NCBI RefSeq assembly: GCF_000023285.1
Contig: NC_013162.1
Location: 908,501-972,500 of the forward strand
Direction of reading: 5' to 3'
Source of the DNA: Capnocytophaga ochracea DSM 7271
GTDB taxonomy: Bacteria > Bacteroidota > Bacteroidia > Flavobacteriales > Flavobacteriaceae
Length of the DNA stretch: 64,000 nucleotides
The translations under genes were made by a program, and so were the position numbers. The notes under the pieces were generated by a model. The model worked only from the letters and a program-made list of their open reading frames with translations, was not told the DNA's origin and did not search any database. Of the stretch, positions 17,526-25,809 are shown piece by piece; the stretch's first letter is position 1, and every line of letters starts with the position of its first letter.

Positions 17526-18250
17526 CAGCATCTATTTACAATTGCTTCCCGTTACTGTTCCGTGAAATTACTCAGCTTTAGCTGAGTAATCCGTGAAACG
17601 ATAATGTTTTACAAAAAAATCATCTCTGCTAAATTCGTGTAATCCGTGCAATCCGTGCGAGATTTCCAGAAAGTTTGCTATCTATTTGTCCGATTTGTAA
17701 AGATTTGTAAGATTTCTGTAGCGTAAGTCACACTTCTCTTACATCAAACCTACGTTACTCCAAAGTATAGTAGCAAAGCCCCCTATTTTCTTCATAAACT
17801 CAATTAATCTTCAATTGTAATTTATTGTAGAGCCACTGTAGAGCCACTGTAGAGCCACTGTAGAGCCACTAAAAACCCACTGTAGTTCCGTTTAAAGTTT
17901 ATTTAAAGTCCGTCAGAGGTCTCACAGAGCAATTGCGCAAAATTATCAACTATAACTCAGTTCGATATGTACAAAGCGAATTAAGAGTTGAAGAAAAATA
18001 GTATATTGTTTTATTAAGAGTTATGTTCTTCGTGTATGATAAGCATCGCTACTTCCCCCTTTGAAGGAAGTCAGCGAGCTGGCGTAGCTGAGTATGTGAA
18101 TAGGGAGGAACGTTTATAATCGGCTAACATAGATGTAACCACACACAAGGTGTATTTCGCAAAATGTAAACAACTACCGTTGATTTTCAACCTCTAATGT
18201 TCATAGCGTAATTATTTTTACTTTAACCTAAAAATAATTTTTAATTTATT
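17526..18250. other. Gene-free, repeat-filled gap of about 0.7 kb
   Basis: No gene is seen. It holds an ACTCAGCTTTAGCTGAGT hairpin near 17569-17586, repeated ATCCGTG words (17586-17662), a stretch similar to the left end of the window (17636-17735), an 11-bp tandem array (17826-17880) and a G/C-rich patch (18045-18110) related to those at 730-800 and 47780-47850. Confidence 0.7.
17826..17880 (+). repeat. 11-bp tandem array TGTAGAGCCAC
   Basis: Four exact units of TGTAGAGCCAC (17826-17869) are followed by a changed unit TAAAAACCCAC (17870-17880). A weaker 11-bp rhythm seems to continue to about 17913, with TTAAAGTTTAT followed by TTAAAGTCCGT. Confidence 0.9.
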
Positions 18251-18280
18251 TTTGTAGTATCTAAAAATATACTACCTTTG
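18251..18280 (+). promoter_or_regulatory. Promoter with inverted repeat, TonB receptor gene
   Basis: TTTG (18251-18254) and TACCTTTG (18273-18280) are 18 bp apart. The arms GTAGTAT (18254-18260) and ATACTAC (18269-18275) form an inverted repeat that overlaps both boxes. The promoter at 52367-52396 has similar arms. Confidence 0.7.
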
Positions 18281-18306
18281 CCCTAAAATAATGATATTAG
18301 TAATAT

Positions 18307-20598
18307 ATGAAAACTTTTTTATTAGCTATCTCTTTAGCTTTTAGTATTTTGAGTTTCTCTCAGGAAGGTACTATCAAAGGTACTATCACGGCGGAGGGGC
18401 AGCCCTTAGAAGCCGTAACTGTCCAACTCGAAGGTAAAACCTTCAAAAAATGGACAACCTCCGACCGCAATGGTCAGTATTCTCTTTCCTTACCCGCTGG
18501 CGAATATAGGCTAAAAGTGCGTTCGTTGGGGTATATTCCTTATAACGATAAAGTGGTTATCACAGAAGAAGAGACCCTCTCTCAAGATGTCTCTCTCAAA
18601 GAAGATGTAGTCGGAATGGAAGAAGTGGTCGTAACAGCTACCAAAACCAAAGAAAACCGTAAGGACGCACCTGTACTGGTGAGTGTTACTACCAATCGCG
18701 AACTAGCAAACGTCAAAGCTCATACCTTGATGGAAGGTCTGGTATTCCAACCGGGTTTGCGCACCGAAGTAAACTGTCAGAACTGTGGTACTTCCCAAGT
18801 GCGCATCAATGGGTTAGAGGGTGCTTATTCCCAAATCCTCATCGATAGCCGTCCTATCTTTGGCTCGCTCAATGGTGTGTATGGCTTAGACCAAATCCCT
18901 GCCAATATGATTGAGCGCATAGAGGTAATCCGTGGAGGTGGCTCAGCGCTTTTTGGCTCTAATGCCATTGCCGGAACTATCAACGTGATTACTAAAAACC
19001 CTACCAAAAACGAGGCACAAGCAGGTATTGTGGGCAACCTCATAGGCGGTAAATCAGCCGATGTGGTGAGTGCTTTCAACGGTTCTCTCGTGAGCGAGAA
19101 CTATATGCGCGGTATCTCTTTCCACGCTATGCAACGCACACGTCAGTCTTACGACGATAATGGCGATGATTTTACCGAAATCACTCGTTTGCGCAACCTC
19201 AATGCAGGAGCAAAACTCTTTAACGATTTCACCGACCGTCATAAGCTCACCGCCGAACTGAACGTGAGCAACGAAAACCGTCGCGGAGGTAATAAACTCG
19301 ACGAACCCGAACACCTTGCTGACCTTGCCGAGAGCATTCGCACGCAAATGTTAGGGGGTAATGCAAGTTTCGACTACTTTTCTCCTGCTTATAACCATAA
19401 GTTCACCGCCTATACCAGTGCCGAACGCACTCGCGCCGATAACTATTACGGCAGCTTCGATGGCACCGATATAGTAGCCTCTTCTGGCAACTATGGCGTT
19501 ACTAAAGAAAACATATGGTTACTCGGCGGACAGCATACGGCTTATTTGCCTACGGGCAACGGCAATTTGCAATGGACGTCAGGCGCCGAATATCAATACG
19601 ACAAGATAGCCGAAAAGCGTCAGAATCCTAATGTGCTTGCCGTAAACCAAAAAGCGAATACATTTGGTCTCTTCACTCAAGCCGATTGGCGTATCTCTCC
19701 CAAAATCAAAGTGCTCGGGGGTGTCCGATTCGACAATGTCAATTCCGATATAATGAAGAAAAGTGTTACAGCGCTCAACCCTCGTGCGAGCGTGCTCTAC
19801 AATATCGATGAGAATTTCATTGCTCGGGGTTCGTATTCAAGAGGATTTAGAGCGCCTTTCTTCTATTCAGAAGATGTACACAGCGAATTGCAAGGAGGTG
19901 AAGCACGACGCGTAAAACTCGCCGATAATCTTAAAAAAGAGACCTCCGATAGCTTTACCGCTTCTTTTGAGTATAACCACGCTCACGACAACCACCAATT
20001 TGTAGCGATGATTGAAGGGTTTTATACAGCTTTGCACGATCGTTTTACTTATGAAGATGCAGGTTTAGAAAACGGATTGCCTATCCGTGAGAAACGCAAT
20101 TCCGATGGTGCCGTAGTGAAGGGAGTAAATATAGAAGTGAAATATAGTCCCAATCCCAAATTTATGGTACAACTCGCCACCACTATCCAAAGTTCTAAAT
20201 ACAATAGTGTGCAAAACCCCGAAGAAAACGTCTATACTGATGAAATTCTCCGCACGCCAAGTGTGTATGGCAACCTGATGGCAACCTATAAACCACGCCC
20301 TAATTGGGATATCAACTTTGTAACCGTATATACAGGAAGTATGAAAACCACTCACTTAAAAGGCTATATTCCTGATACGCGTTTGGAGACCACTCCCGCA
20401 ATGTGGGACGTAGGTGTGAACACCGCTTATGAATTTAAATTCCCGAGCTTCTTCCCCTTAGAAGTAAGTTGTGGTATCAAAAACCTCTTCAACCAATATC
20501 AAAAAGATTTCGACAAAGGTGCTGAACGCGACGCCGATTACATCTATGGTCCTTCGCTACCTCGCACCGTGTTTGTAGGTTTGAAAGTAAAGATTTAG
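18307..20598 (+). CDS. TonB-dependent outer-membrane receptor
   Basis: This 763-residue protein has a signal peptide (cut near SFSQ), a carboxypeptidase-regulatory-like beta domain (about 24-100), a TonB box-like region (MEEVVVTATK), a plug domain with NCQNCGTSQVRINGLEG and VIRGGGSALFGSNAIAGTIN, and a 22-strand-type barrel ending in a C-terminal aromatic/hydrophobic strand (FVGLKVKI). The GFRAPFF motif in the barrel resembles the YRAP region of heme receptors such as HmuR, so a metal or heme ligand is possible, but the Cys pair in the plug is common to many receptors. It is a single-gene unit. The inverted repeat in its promoter suggests regulation by a repressor. Confidence 0.88.
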   Translation: MKTFLLAISLAFSILSFSQEGTIKGTITAEGQPLEAVTVQLEGKTFKKWTTSDRNGQYSLSLPAGEYRLKVRSLGYIPYNDKVVITEEETLSQDVSLKEDVVGMEEVVVTATKTKENRKDAPVLVSVTTNRELANVKAHTLMEGLVFQPGLRTEVNCQNCGTSQVRINGLEGAYSQILIDSRPIFGSLNGVYGLDQIPANMIERIEVIRGGGSALFGSNAIAGTINVITKNPTKNEAQAGIVGNLIGGKSADVVSAFNGSLVSENYMRGISFHAMQRTRQSYDDNGDDFTEITRLRNLNAGAKLFNDFTDRHKLTAELNVSNENRRGGNKLDEPEHLADLAESIRTQMLGGNASFDYFSPAYNHKFTAYTSAERTRADNYYGSFDGTDIVASSGNYGVTKENIWLLGGQHTAYLPTGNGNLQWTSGAEYQYDKIAEKRQNPNVLAVNQKANTFGLFTQADWRISPKIKVLGGVRFDNVNSDIMKKSVTALNPRASVLYNIDENFIARGSYSRGFRAPFFYSEDVHSELQGGEARRVKLADNLKKETSDSFTASFEYNHAHDNHQFVAMIEGFYTALHDRFTYEDAGLENGLPIREKRNSDGAVVKGVNIEVKYSPNPKFMVQLATTIQSSKYNSVQNPEENVYTDEILRTPSVYGNLMATYKPRPNWDINFVTVYTGSMKTTHLKGYIPDTRLETTPAMWDVGVNTAYEFKFPSFFPLEVSCGIKNLFNQYQKDFDKGAERDADYIYGPSLPRTVFVGLKVKI

Positions 20599-20633
20599 TA
20601 TTCGTTATCAACCTTACCAAATTTTCTAAAAGC

Positions 20634-20683
20634 GTGTCGTGCTACGACCTTTGCCAAAGTTTCACACTTTGCCAAAGTTAAAT
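20634..20683 (+). repeat. Hairpin repeats after the TonB receptor gene
   Basis: GTCGT-GCT-ACGAC is followed by two CTTTGCCAAAG palindromes. The same modules occur after other stop codons (49161-49188, 54455-54467). Confidence 0.7.
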
Positions 20684-20751
20684 AAACTGATGAATAGTTA
20701 TATTTATATCGTTTTTGTAGGGGCATTTTGCAAACACTCTTCTAAGATACA

Positions 20752-20782
20752 AAAAAGCGACTCAAAAAGGAGTCGCTTTTTC
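20752..20782. terminator. Bidirectional terminator between convergent genes
   Basis: AAAAAGCGACTC pairs with GAGTCGCTTTTT. It serves the TonB receptor gene on the plus strand and the lipoprotein gene on the minus strand. A terminator with the same GCGACTC stem lies at 22149-22181. Confidence 0.85.
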
Positions 20783-20815
20783 ATTATTTGTATATTGGAA
20801 ACTTTGTTACAAATA

Positions 20816-22006
20816 TTAGTAATTCAACTGATAAGTAGTAGTCATATCACTGTTATAACTAATATCAATACCAATATTATCTATTACTTGTGTTCCATTT
20901 TTAGTTTTAAGTTTGAAAGTGTGGCGAGCTACTTTATTCACTGTTAAGTCGATAGTTTTACCATTCTTATCTTTCTCTACTTTTATAGGGATAATAATAT
21001 CAAACACTTTTTCATCGTCTTTATCACTTACCAATCGATACTCTCTGCTTTTCTCAGTACCATTTTGAATGTTAGTAATAAGTGTGTTTAATTTTGTTAA
21101 ATAATCAGCATCAGTAAAATAACCAAGACCTGTATTACTACCAGCTCTTGCATTTCGGGTTTCGTTAATAGTCTTTACAAAACCATCGTTGTCAAAAGTA
21201 TAAGTATAGTTACAGATATAATTTAACGGAGCTTCCTCTTTTGTTAAAACCACTTGTTTTAGCAAGTTCTTAGGAGCTACCCCCTGTATCCAACCTATTT
21301 GAAAATTAAAATACTGCATATAGCTACTCACAGCATCCCCTTCAAAGTTGTACATCAAAAACTTATTTTTGTTCAACTCATTGCCGTAGCTAAGCTTACT
21401 CCCATAAGTAATGACTTTACCATTTCTATTTTTCTTCTCAATGATTTTGGTCAAATTATCATTGGTCCACTCAAAAACACCTACATCGTTAACATTTGCT
21501 AAACGTTGTTTGCTGTCGTATGTCCCTAAAGCCAATACATTCCCTGCTGCATTAAGCCCCCATTCTACGGTTTCTATAACCCCTGTATCTTCGTTAGGTA
21601 CTGTAATTTTTACAGAGGTAGCCTTATAATCAAATGTTTTTACGATATCATTCTCTCCCTCTTCTTTGGTAGTAATCTTTTTGATTCTCCCTTGATTGTC
21701 ATACTCATACAGAAAACGAACCATTTTCAATACAAACTCTTGTCTATTGAGAGTAGGTTGTAAAACACTTGAAATAGACGGAGCTGGGTCATTACCATTG
21801 TAATCTCTGTTTTTAACTTCAATAAAGTTAGAAACAATCTCCTTTACTTTTTTAGCAGGTAAATAGTTGTTTTGAGTGGTAGGGGTAGTAGTACCATTAC
21901 CATTACCGCCATTGCCATTACCGCCATTAGGAGGAGTATCATCGTCTTTACTGCCACAGCCTACAAGCATTGCTATTGCTGCGATACTGAATAAAATTTT
22001 TTTCAT
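20816..22006 (-). CDS. Lipoprotein of unknown function
   Basis: This 396-residue lipoprotein has lipobox LVGC (Cys17), then an acidic and glycine/asparagine-rich linker. The folded part contains two short motifs like YD or RHS-type beta-hairpins, FLYEYDNQGRIKKI and YTYTFDNDGFVKTI. The composition and order resemble the large set of surface lipoproteins of Capnocytophaga, but I cannot name a family. It has its own promoter at 22035-22065. Confidence 0.7.
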   Translation of the reverse strand: MKKILFSIAAIAMLVGCGSKDDDTPPNGGNGNGGNGNGTTTPTTQNNYLPAKKVKEIVSNFIEVKNRDYNGNDPAPSISSVLQPTLNRQEFVLKMVRFLYEYDNQGRIKKITTKEEGENDIVKTFDYKATSVKITVPNEDTGVIETVEWGLNAAGNVLALGTYDSKQRLANVNDVGVFEWTNDNLTKIIEKKNRNGKVITYGSKLSYGNELNKNKFLMYNFEGDAVSSYMQYFNFQIGWIQGVAPKNLLKQVVLTKEEAPLNYICNYTYTFDNDGFVKTINETRNARAGSNTGLGYFTDADYLTKLNTLITNIQNGTEKSREYRLVSDKDDEKVFDIIIPIKVEKDKNGKTIDLTVNKVARHTFKLKTKNGTQVIDNIGIDISYNSDMTTTYQLNY

Positions 22007-22034
22007 TGAATGTAATATTTTATGAATTTAGATG

Positions 22035-22065
22035 CAAAAGTAATAATAAATTGTTAATCAGCAAA
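22035..22065 (-). promoter_or_regulatory. Promoter of the unknown lipoprotein gene
   Basis: TTTG (22062-22065) and TACTTTTG (22035-22042) are 19 bp apart on the minus strand. Confidence 0.75.
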
Positions 22066-22148
22066 TTTTATTCATTAGTAGTTAGTTGTTAGAAATGAGG
22101 ACAGCTGAGGGTAGCGAGGAAGTCAATGAGAGCTCATAGCCGAGAATC

Positions 22149-22181
22149 AAAAAAGCGACTCATTTTTGAGTCGCTTTTTTT
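22149..22181. terminator. Orphan terminator-like hairpin
   Basis: AAAAAGCGACTCA pairs with TGAGTCGCTTTTT with T runs on both sides. No gene ends near it; the nearest minus-strand gene ends at 22687, with repeat copy C between. Confidence 0.7.
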
Positions 22182-22250
22182 ATAAAAATAGTATAGCTAT
22201 TCTTCCCTACTTTCAAAGCACTCCGCAATACCTCAGCTCCTTTATAAGGA

Positions 22251-22530
22251 GCGATTTTTTTCGCCTCGAAACCTCGTTTTTGGCATTTTTAGCCTTGTTG
22301 TATTATGGTATGAATCAACTATTTACATACCCCTTCTATACCAATCGTCCAAGATTCGTATAAGCTTCCTATAAGCTCTCTATAAGCTACCCCCACCCTC
22401 CTTACAGCCTTTTTTCACCAAAATCTCTCTCAACTACCTTTTGAATTTCTCCGTTTCTTTCCGCTTCCTTAGATGTGTCACTTTTAGGAGTACACACTTT
22501 GCCAAAGTTTCAAACTTTGGCAAAGTTAAT
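22251..22530 (-). repeat. Dispersed composite element, copy C
   Basis: On the minus strand it begins with a CTTTG/CAAAG double hairpin (22497-22530). A spacer follows, then the 11-bp units (about 22336-22390) and the tail with TTTCGAGGCGAAA near 22258. It belongs to the subtype of copies D and F. It is the most diverged copy in the tail. Confidence 0.8.
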
Positions 22531-22686
22531 CTCTTCCGCTGTTTTACAAGGCGTAGCCTTGATTTTGTTTAAAATTTGTTTAATTTCTGAGGCACAGCCT
22601 CATTTCTCTAACTTAACTTCGTACCCCATTTTCTAATTCTCTCATTTTCTAATTTTCTAATTTTTCCCCGTCTGTATGGCTCGCAC

Positions 22687-23103
22687 TTAGTATTGTTCCA
22701 AAAGATATTTAATAAGGTCAGTGGTTGTAACCAATCCCACTAACTTGCCATTATCTACCACCGGTATAGAGTGAAAACTTTGGTCGGCTAGTATTTCAGC
22801 CACTTCTTTAATCGAGGTATCAGCGCTCACCGTAAGAGGTGTTTTAGCCATAATTTGCGGAATAGTATACATATCATACACCACCGAAGTAACCTCCTCT
22901 TCGCCATCAGTCATATCAGCAAAACTAATGCGCAAAAGGTCAGAATAGCTTACGATACCTATAAGCTTATCTCCTTCCACCACAGGAATATGGCGAATAT
23001 TATGCTTCTTAAACAGTCGCTCAGCCTCATAAAGCGATTGAGTAGGAGTAAGAGTTACTAACTCCTTACTCATAATTTGTGATACAGGTACTCTTTGTTT
23101 CAT
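22687..23103 (-). CDS. Tandem CBS-domain protein
   Basis: This 138-residue cytoplasmic protein is a pair of CBS domains (about 5-60 and 75-135), each with the usual HxIPVV core (RHIPVVEGDKLIGIVSYSDL and FHSIPVVDNGKLVGLVTTTD). Such pairs bind adenine nucleotides or similar ligands and sense energy state. No catalytic domain is attached, so the partner is unknown. It has its own promoter. Confidence 0.88.
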   Translation of the reverse strand: MKQRVPVSQIMSKELVTLTPTQSLYEAERLFKKHNIRHIPVVEGDKLIGIVSYSDLLRISFADMTDGEEEVTSVVYDMYTIPQIMAKTPLTVSADTSIKEVAEILADQSFHSIPVVDNGKLVGLVTTTDLIKYLLEQY

Positions 23104-23155
23104 AATATATACGTTTTTAAAATGAATAATTCCGTTTTGTAGTTAAATTACCCTA

Positions 23156-23187
23156 CAAAGGTAGTTATAAAAGAGATATAAAGCAAA
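23156..23187 (-). promoter_or_regulatory. Promoter of the CBS-domain gene
   Basis: TTTG (23184-23187) and TACCTTTG (23156-23163) are 20 bp apart on the minus strand. Confidence 0.7.
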
Positions 23188-23314
23188 GTGTTTAACAAAT
23201 ATTTAACGTTCTAACATACCTTAACTCCCGAGCTTTCACAGGTTATTTTAACTCAAACTGATGTTGTGTCGGTCTAATCTTTCTTCGTCTTACCTTTGGG
23301 AGTATATAAAATAG

Positions 23315-23349
23315 AAAAAGCCGTTCAGACATCTCTGAACGGCTCTTTC
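23315..23349 (-). terminator. Terminator of the peroxiredoxin operon
   Basis: AGAGCCGTTCAG pairs with CTGAACGGCTTTTT on the minus strand and ends in a T-rich tail. Confidence 0.85.
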
Positions 23350-23381
23350 GTTTCTAGTTAGTGAAAGAAATAATAATAATT

Positions 23382-23639
23382 TTACTTGTCAATAGACCCT
23401 ACTACACGCTTCATAAAGCTGTTAAGGGCGTCTTTCTGTGGAGTACCTTGTTTAATCATATTGTCTACCTCGATAGCTCCGTAGAAGTTCGAGAGCAATT
23501 CGCCTATTACGTCCAGCTCCTCATCTTTGAGTTGCTCACATTCTATGAGATTTTCGAGCGTTTCTACTGTCTCATTTACGTAATCTTGGTCGTTTGTCTC
23601 AATAAATTGAACGATGTGTTTAATTACCGGTAATCTCAT
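23382..23639 (-). CDS. Small conserved protein (DUF6952-like), third gene of the peroxiredoxin operon
   Basis: This 85-residue acidic, mostly helical protein starts MRLPVIKHIVQFIE and has no cysteines except one in LIECEQL. Its start overlaps the end of the thioredoxin gene by 20 bp, which implies translational coupling. Small proteins of this kind commonly follow a thioredoxin and a peroxiredoxin in Flavobacteriia. Its role is unknown; a link to redox defence is inferred from context only. Confidence 0.75.
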   Translation of the reverse strand: MRLPVIKHIVQFIETNDQDYVNETVETLENLIECEQLKDEELDVIGELLSNFYGAIEVDNMIKQGTPQKDALNSFMKRVVGSIDK

Positions 23640-23931
23640 CTATAAATAGCTTTAAGAGTTCGGCTTTATTCGTTTGTATTTGGTTCACCAAAGTACCGTT
23701 TTTAAAAGCAGCGAAGGTAGGCAAATTATCTACTTTGGCTAATTTGCGCGACTCTGCGAAAGCTTCTGCATCTACATAAATAAAAGTAGCATTAGGAGTT
23801 TCGCTGGCATACTTTTTAAACTTTGGTTTCATTATCTTGCAATTACCACACCATCCTGCGCCGTATTGTACGAATACAAGAGGGTTAGAGGCTATTATTT
23901 CTTGCAAGTTATCTTGGGTAAGTTCTGTCAT
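23620..23931 (-). CDS. Thioredoxin-family protein
   Basis: This 103-residue cytoplasmic thioredoxin-fold protein has the active site WCGNC (Cys28 and Cys31) in place of the classical WCGPC, and a cis-proline region at NLPTFAAF. It probably reduces the peroxiredoxin encoded just upstream. It overlaps the next small gene by 20 bp. Confidence 0.88.
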   Translation of the reverse strand: MTELTQDNLQEIIASNPLVFVQYGAGWCGNCKIMKPKFKKYASETPNATFIYVDAEAFAESRKLAKVDNLPTFAAFKNGTLVNQIQTNKAELLKLFIDEITGN

Positions 23932-23970
23932 TATAAAAATAAAATAGTGATGAGTTTTTTAGTGTGTGAT

Positions 23971-24020
23971 TTTCTCATTCTCATCCCCCCTCTCGCAAAG
24001 AGAAGAGGGGGAGAATGAGT
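23971..24020 (-). repeat. Inverted repeat between peroxiredoxin and thioredoxin genes
   Basis: CTCATTCT pairs with AGAATGAG, and inside this a C-run pairs with a G-run (CCCCC/GGGGG, then TCT/AGA). It has no T tail, so it may be an mRNA-processing or stability element, not a full terminator. Confidence 0.5.
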
Positions 24021-24063
24021 TCCTTACAATGATCAAGTTATCTATAAGAGTGTTGTTTACTTT

Positions 24064-24699
24064 TTAGTGAGAAGCCAAGTAGCTGGCTACTCCTTTGCGG
24101 TCGGCGTGCATAGCCTCTTTACCTTCTTCCCAGTTAGCAGGGCATACTTCACCGTGTTGTTGTACGTGAGTATAAGCATCTACCAAACGCAGATATTCTT
24201 TTACATTGCGTCCTAATGGCATATCGTTAATACTTTCGTGAAATACTTTTCCCGTTTCATCGATAAGATAAGTAGCACGGAAAGTTACATCATCACCTTC
24301 AAGAAGATAAGCATCAGCTGTTTCGTCGTAAATTTCACGAGAGTCGAGAATACCTAAAATACGAGCGAGGTTGCGGTTGCTATCAGCAAGGATAGGGTAA
24401 GTTACGCCTTCTATACCTCCATTGTTTTTAGGAGTATTGAGCCAAGCAAAGTGTACTTCGGGAGTATCGCAAGAAGCACCTATTACTTTCACATTGCGTT
24501 TCTCAAACTCAGCCAAAGCTTCTTGGAAAGCGTGAAGCTCAGTAGGGCATACAAAGGTAAAATCTTTAGGATACCAGAAAAGGAGAACTTTCTTTTTGTT
24601 GTTCACTGCTTCTGAAAGCACGTTTATTTTGAATGTATCCCCAAGGTCGCTCATAGCATTCACTTCGATATTGGGGAATTGTTTTCCTACAAATGACAT
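24064..24699 (-). CDS. AhpC-type 2-Cys peroxiredoxin
   Basis: This 211-residue cytoplasmic peroxidase reduces H2O2 and organic hydroperoxides. The peroxidatic Cys51 lies in FTFVCPTE. The resolving Cys is in EVCPANW near residue 186. Length and the C-terminal tail fit the AhpC/Prx1 class. It is the first gene of an operon with the thioredoxin and the small protein. The -7 box TACTTTTG lies at 24727-24734, 28 bp before the start. Confidence 0.93.
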   Translation of the reverse strand: MSFVGKQFPNIEVNAMSDLGDTFKINVLSEAVNNKKKVLLFWYPKDFTFVCPTELHAFQEALAEFEKRNVKVIGASCDTPEVHFAWLNTPKNNGGIEGVTYPILADSNRNLARILGILDSREIYDETADAYLLEGDDVTFRATYLIDETGKVFHESINDMPLGRNVKEYLRLVDAYTHVQQHGEVCPANWEEGKEAMHADRKGVASYLASH

Positions 24700-24726
24700 A
24701 TAATATTGTGTTTTGTTTTACGGGTG

Positions 24727-24734
24727 CAAAAGTA
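24727..24734 (-). promoter_or_regulatory. -7 promoter box of the peroxiredoxin operon
   Basis: TACTTTTG on the minus strand. No clear TTTG is seen at the right distance, so activation by a regulator is possible. Confidence 0.55.
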
Positions 24735-24816
24735 GGGTGTTTTTGTATAGGAAGAAACGTTTTTTTATTGAAAGATTTTATATGAAGATAAATAATAATT
24801 ATGCAAGAAAGTTCTT

Positions 24817-25035
24817 TTATTTCTTCTTGCGTAATTCTCGCCAAATATATACTATTTGTACTATTATTAAAAAGCTGTTAGGCAGTATCACTGGAATACT
24901 ATTGATTAAGAAACCGTAAACAACAAAGAGAGCACACCCCACCAAATTAGTAAGGCGTATATACACAAGGTTATCTTTAATCAAAAAGCTGAGCACCACA
25001 AATAGTGAAGCAGCATAACCAATAATATCAATCAT
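24817..25035 (-). CDS. YgjV-like small membrane protein
   Basis: This 72-residue protein has two to three hydrophobic segments and a basic tail (RELRKKK). The start MIDIIGYAASLFVVLSFLIK and the internal LVYIRLTNLVGCALFVVYG are typical of YgjV/PQ-loop-like half transporters. Substrate is unknown. Its start codon overlaps the stop of the gene upstream (TAATG), so the two are coupled. Confidence 0.7.
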   Translation of the reverse strand: MIDIIGYAASLFVVLSFLIKDNLVYIRLTNLVGCALFVVYGFLINSIPVILPNSFLIIVQIVYIWRELRKKK

Positions 25036-25217
25036 TATTTTTTGCGTTTAAGTCGGGTTTGACGTCTGAACCAAAACATTGCCAAGGCTCCCAAAGCAAA
25101 GGCGATGTACAAATACCACTGAGTGCGGTCAACAGTGCCCCACAAGTTATAAACTTCATAGGCACAGTAAAGAGCGATTGCCAAATAGGCATATTCAAAA
25201 AATATACGTGCGTTCAT
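25035..25217 (-). CDS. Two-helix membrane protein of unknown function
   Basis: This 60-residue protein has two hydrophobic segments (about 7-24 and 34-50) and a strongly basic tail (RRQTRLKRKK), which should lie in the cytoplasm. It lies 14 bp downstream of lptC and overlaps the YgjV-like gene by one base, so all three are probably one operon. Confidence 0.7.
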   Translation of the reverse strand: MNARIFFEYAYLAIALYCAYEVYNLWGTVDRTQWYLYIAFALGALAMFWFRRQTRLKRKK

Positions 25218-25231
25218 ATTATTTTATATTG

Positions 25232-25804
25232 TTATTCTTCTTCGTTATCTTCAATAGCTAAGATACCTGTAGTTTTATGCGCTTTTACAGTCGAAAATTT
25301 CTTGTCGAAATCCATACCTATACCATTAGTAACAGTACCTTTAGTTTCATCGGTAAAACTAAATTCTCTATCGGTAAAAATCCAATCTTCTTTTTGGTCC
25401 CAAAAGAGCTGAGATGTTTTTAGCTTCTTACCGTCATAAGTAGTGAGTACTACATTGTCGCGCAGTTCTACCATATCGGAGCTCGGATAGATAATGCCGT
25501 AGTTAGCTTCTACGATATTTTTATGTCGTGCTTGGTCGTAAAACTCTACTTTCACCCCTTCTGGGAATTCAGAGTACGGCATACGCTGATTGGTAAAATC
25601 TTTATTTAATTTACTGGTAACAACAGCAACCACCTTAGTAGAATCGGTGTATACGAGTTTAAAATCAAAGGCTTCTCCTTGCGGGAATTTCTTTTGAATG
25701 CTCAGCTGTTGGAGATTGCGCATATCGTTATTACACGAAAAAAGCATTGCCATACTCATTAGTACGGCAATACTTTTCGTAATATCTAAAATCAATACCT
25801 TCAT
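25232..25804 (-). CDS. lptC: LPS export protein LptC
   Basis: The product has 190 residues, with the start at 25804 chosen because it gives a proper signal (lipobox MLFSC, Cys24). LptC is an inner-membrane-linked protein with a beta-jellyroll that passes LPS from LptBFG to LptA. The body shows the family's pattern of short beta strands, including YPSSDMVELRDNVVLTTYDGKKLKTSQLFWDQ split over the jellyroll core. A lipoprotein N terminus is normal in Bacteroidetes. It follows the TPR gene by 5 bp. Confidence 0.82.
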   Translation of the reverse strand: MKVLILDITKSIAVLMSMAMLFSCNNDMRNLQQLSIQKKFPQGEAFDFKLVYTDSTKVVAVVTSKLNKDFTNQRMPYSEFPEGVKVEFYDQARHKNIVEANYGIIYPSSDMVELRDNVVLTTYDGKKLKTSQLFWDQKEDWIFTDREFSFTDETKGTVTNGIGMDFDKKFSTVKAHKTTGILAIEDNEEE

Positions 25805-25809
25805 ATGAA

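Noticed and set aside
17826-17913. CRISPR array
   Set aside because: Units are 11 bp with no spacers, and there are no cas genes nearby.
20639-20947. Plus-strand open frame of 102 codons
   Set aside because: It covers the terminator and the antisense of the lipoprotein gene's end.
23291-23349. Plus-strand TACCTTTG box and hairpin that could make a tiny RNA
   Set aside because: There is no matching -33 element, and the hairpin is better explained as the minus-strand operon terminator.
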